Assembly: GCA_900772745.1 (NCBI GenBank)
Contig: CAAGRV010000053.1
Coordinates: forward strand, 1 to 7,171
DNA: 7,171 nt
Reading direction: 5' to 3'
Source of the DNA: Clostridia bacterium
Lineage (GTDB): Bacteria; Bacillota; Clostridia; Christensenellales; UBA3700
Below are positions 5,727 through 7,171 of this stretch, piece after piece. Position 1 is the stretch's first letter. Each line of letters starts with the position of its first letter. The position numbers and the translations under genes are program-made. The notes below the pieces were generated by a model, which was not told the DNA's origin, ran no database searches, and worked only from the letters and a program-made list of their open reading frames with translations.

Positions 5727-7171
5727 TTAGCCAAGTAGATATTCTCTAATTCTGCCAATTCCAGCGAATTTGCTTGCCTCGCCGTCTTTTACAACTACGA
5801 GTGTAGGCACTGATTTGATACCATATCTAAGTGCGAGATCAACGTTTTCGTTGGCGTCGATAGGCACATAACCTACGCCCTTGTCTGCAAGTTCTTGCTT
5901 AGCGATTGGGCAGTTTGGACATGTAGCTGTGGTGAACAAATACAATCCATCTTGCTCGTTGCCTTGTGGCATTTTCTCTTGCACGGTGCAAGCTACTTTA
6001 GCGTCGCAATGCTCGTGGAATTTTGAGTTGGCGATATCATATACTTTACGATTTTTGAACTCTGCGAGCTTGCCGTCGTTCCAGTTTTGGACTGGTCTAT
6101 AATAACCTGTGATACGGCTATATACTTCGGCTGGTTTGCCACAGATTGGGCACTTGAAGTGTTCGCCAATGATATATCCGTGTTCTGCGCAGATAGAATA
6201 TGTTGGGCTGATTGTATAGTATGGCAACTTGTAGTTCTCTGCAATCTTCTTTACAAGGTTGGCGGTTGATTGCCAATCAGGGAGTTTTTCGCCCAAGAAT
6301 GCGTGGAATACAGTACCAGAAGTATACAAAGTTTGGAGTTCGTCTTGTACGTCGAGAGCCTCGAAGATATCAGCAGTATATCCTACTGGCAAGTGTGAGC
6401 TGTTGGTGTAGTATGGTGTACCATTCTCCACGTCACTTGCAGTGATGATATCAGGGAAGTGCTTTTTGTCGTGTTTTGCAAGACGATAAGAAGTAGACTC
6501 TGCAGGAGTTGCTTCAAGATTGTATAGGTCGCCGTATTTTTCTTGATAGTCAGATAGACGCTCTCTCATATGATTGAGTACGTCTTTTGCGAACTCTTGA
6601 GTTTCTGGATTGGTCAAGTCTTTACGCAACCACTTAGCATTTAGACCAACTTCGTTCATACCAACAAGACCGATTGTTGAGAAGTGGTTGGAGAATGTGC
6701 CAAGGTATCTCTTGGTGTATGGATACAAGCCTTCGTCCAAAAGTCTTGTGATGATATCTCTCTTGTTCTTCAAAGAACGGGCAGCAACGTCCATCATTTT
6801 GTCGAGTCTTTCGTAGAAGTCCTTTTCGTCTTTTGCAAGATAAGCAATACGTGGCAAGTTGATTGTTACAACGCCGACAGAACCTGTGCTTTCACCACTT
6901 CCGAAGAAACCGCCTGACTTTTTGCGGAGCTCTCTTAGGTCAAGTCTAAGTCTGCAACACATACTTCTTACGTCGCTTGGCTCCATATCAGAGTTGATAT
7001 AGTTGGAGAAGTATGGTGTACCATATTTTGCTGTCATCTCGAACAAAAGTCTGTTGTTTTCGCTGTCAGACCAGTCAAAATCTCTGGTGATAGAATATGT
7101 TGGGATAGGATATTGGAATCCTCTGCCGTTGGCATCGCCCTCGATCATAATCTCGATGAATGCCTTGTTGA
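5727..7171 (-). CDS. nrdD: Anaerobic ribonucleoside-triphosphate reductase (class III), 5' end missing, fused to a C-terminal redoxin domain
   Basis: This is the C-terminal part of NrdD, which makes dNTPs from NTPs under anoxia with a glycyl radical. The frame enters from the window edge (NKAFIEIMIEGDANGRGFQYPIPTY, split here as NKAFIEI then MIEGDANGRGFQYPIPTY); the ATG at 7148 is internal, and residue numbers below count from it. The ATP-cone and much of the barrel lie outside. MCCRLRLDLREL (63-74) carries the probable thiyl-radical cysteine. CAEHG (320-324) and CPICG (333-337) fit the zinc site. RITGYYRPVQNWNDGK (345-360) is the glycyl-radical loop, with G348 the expected radical residue. 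A linker with C381 and C387 leads to a thioredoxin/glutaredoxin-like domain (about 399-473) with CPNC (C410, C413) and cis-proline P448 in SVPT. This domain probably supplies reducing equivalents in cis. No nrdG activase follows; trxB does. Confidence 0.95.
   Translation of the reverse strand, partial: NKAFIEIMIEGDANGRGFQYPIPTYSITRDFDWSDSENNRLLFEMTAKYGTPYFSNYINSDMEPSDVRSMCCRLRLDLRELRKKSGGFFGSGESTGSVGVVTINLPRIAYLAKDEKDFYERLDKMMDVAARSLKNKRDIITRLLDEGLYPYTKRYLGTFSNHFSTIGLVGMNEVGLNAKWLRKDLTNPETQEFAKDVLNHMRERLSDYQEKYGDLYNLEATPAESTSYRLAKHDKKHFPDIITASDVENGTPYYTNSSHLPVGYTADIFEALDVQDELQTLYTSGTVFHAFLGEKLPDWQSTANLVKKIAENYKLPYYTISPTYSICAEHGYIIGEHFKCPICGKPAEVYSRITGYYRPVQNWNDGKLAEFKNRKVYDIANSKFHEHCDAKVACTVQEKMPQGNEQDGLYLFTTATCPNCPIAKQELADKGVGYVPIDANENVDLALRYGIKSVPTLVVVKDGEASKFAGIGRIREYLLG
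5730..5960 (-). other. Redoxin (glutaredoxin/NrdH-like) domain at the NrdD C-terminus
   Basis: This is a domain-level entry within nrdD. The segment shows the order of a small thioredoxin fold: strand LYLFTT, CPNC motif at 5921-5910, helix, strand YVPIDA, helix NVDLALRYGI, VPTLVVV with a cis-proline, strand, and C-terminal helix RIREYLLG. At about 75 residues it matches the size of NrdH or glutaredoxin. It is in frame with the reductase, with no stop or frameshift at the junction, so it is a true fusion. Confidence 0.85.

Noticed and set aside
1..7171. CRISPR arrays, tRNA or rRNA genes, IS elements, phage genes, riboswitches
   Set aside because: No regularly spaced short repeats, RNA-gene signatures, transposase or phage motifs, or recognisable riboswitch cores were seen on either strand.

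Overview
The window looks like chromosomal sequence from an anaerobic Bacillota (Clostridia-like) bacterium. It carries an oxygen-sensitive class III ribonucleotide reductase and is AT-rich, with strong AGGAGG-type ribosome binding sites and Rho-independent terminators. Every gene I can support is on the minus strand. The intergenic DNA is very poor in G on the plus strand, so the minus strand is probably the replication leading strand. No species can be named from this window.

Layout in the direction of transcription (high to low coordinates). (1) 7171-5727: 3' part of nrdD, the anaerobic ribonucleoside-triphosphate reductase, with a CPNC redoxin domain fused after the glycyl-radical domain. 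(2) A 75-bp gap with a long hairpin, then trxB (5651-4752), thioredoxin reductase, closed by a strong terminator at 4726-4691. (3) A 313-bp intergenic region with a G-rich minus strand, a 9-bp inverted repeat and a predicted promoter. (4) lacZ (4438-1355), a complete GH2 beta-galactosidase, followed after one base by a 160-aa four-helix membrane protein of unknown function (1353-871), closed by a terminator at 849-824. (5) A gene-poor stretch (870-208) with two tandem copies of a roughly 107-bp element (797-691 and 680-574), three operator-like sites and a good promoter. (6) The 5' end of an XRE-type repressor gene (207-1), running off the window.

The nrdD and trxB pair makes biochemical sense: TrxB could reduce the redoxin domain fused to NrdD, which could re-reduce the active site after each turnover and supply dNTPs under anaerobic conditions. 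The lacZ unit is a separate sugar-catabolic transcription unit. The XRE gene is probably its own unit, with repeated TCAAC-N5-GTTGA sites upstream that may be its operators. I see no clearly new biological system. The observations most worth following are the NrdD-redoxin fusion beside trxB, the tandem intergenic element and the operator-like cluster.
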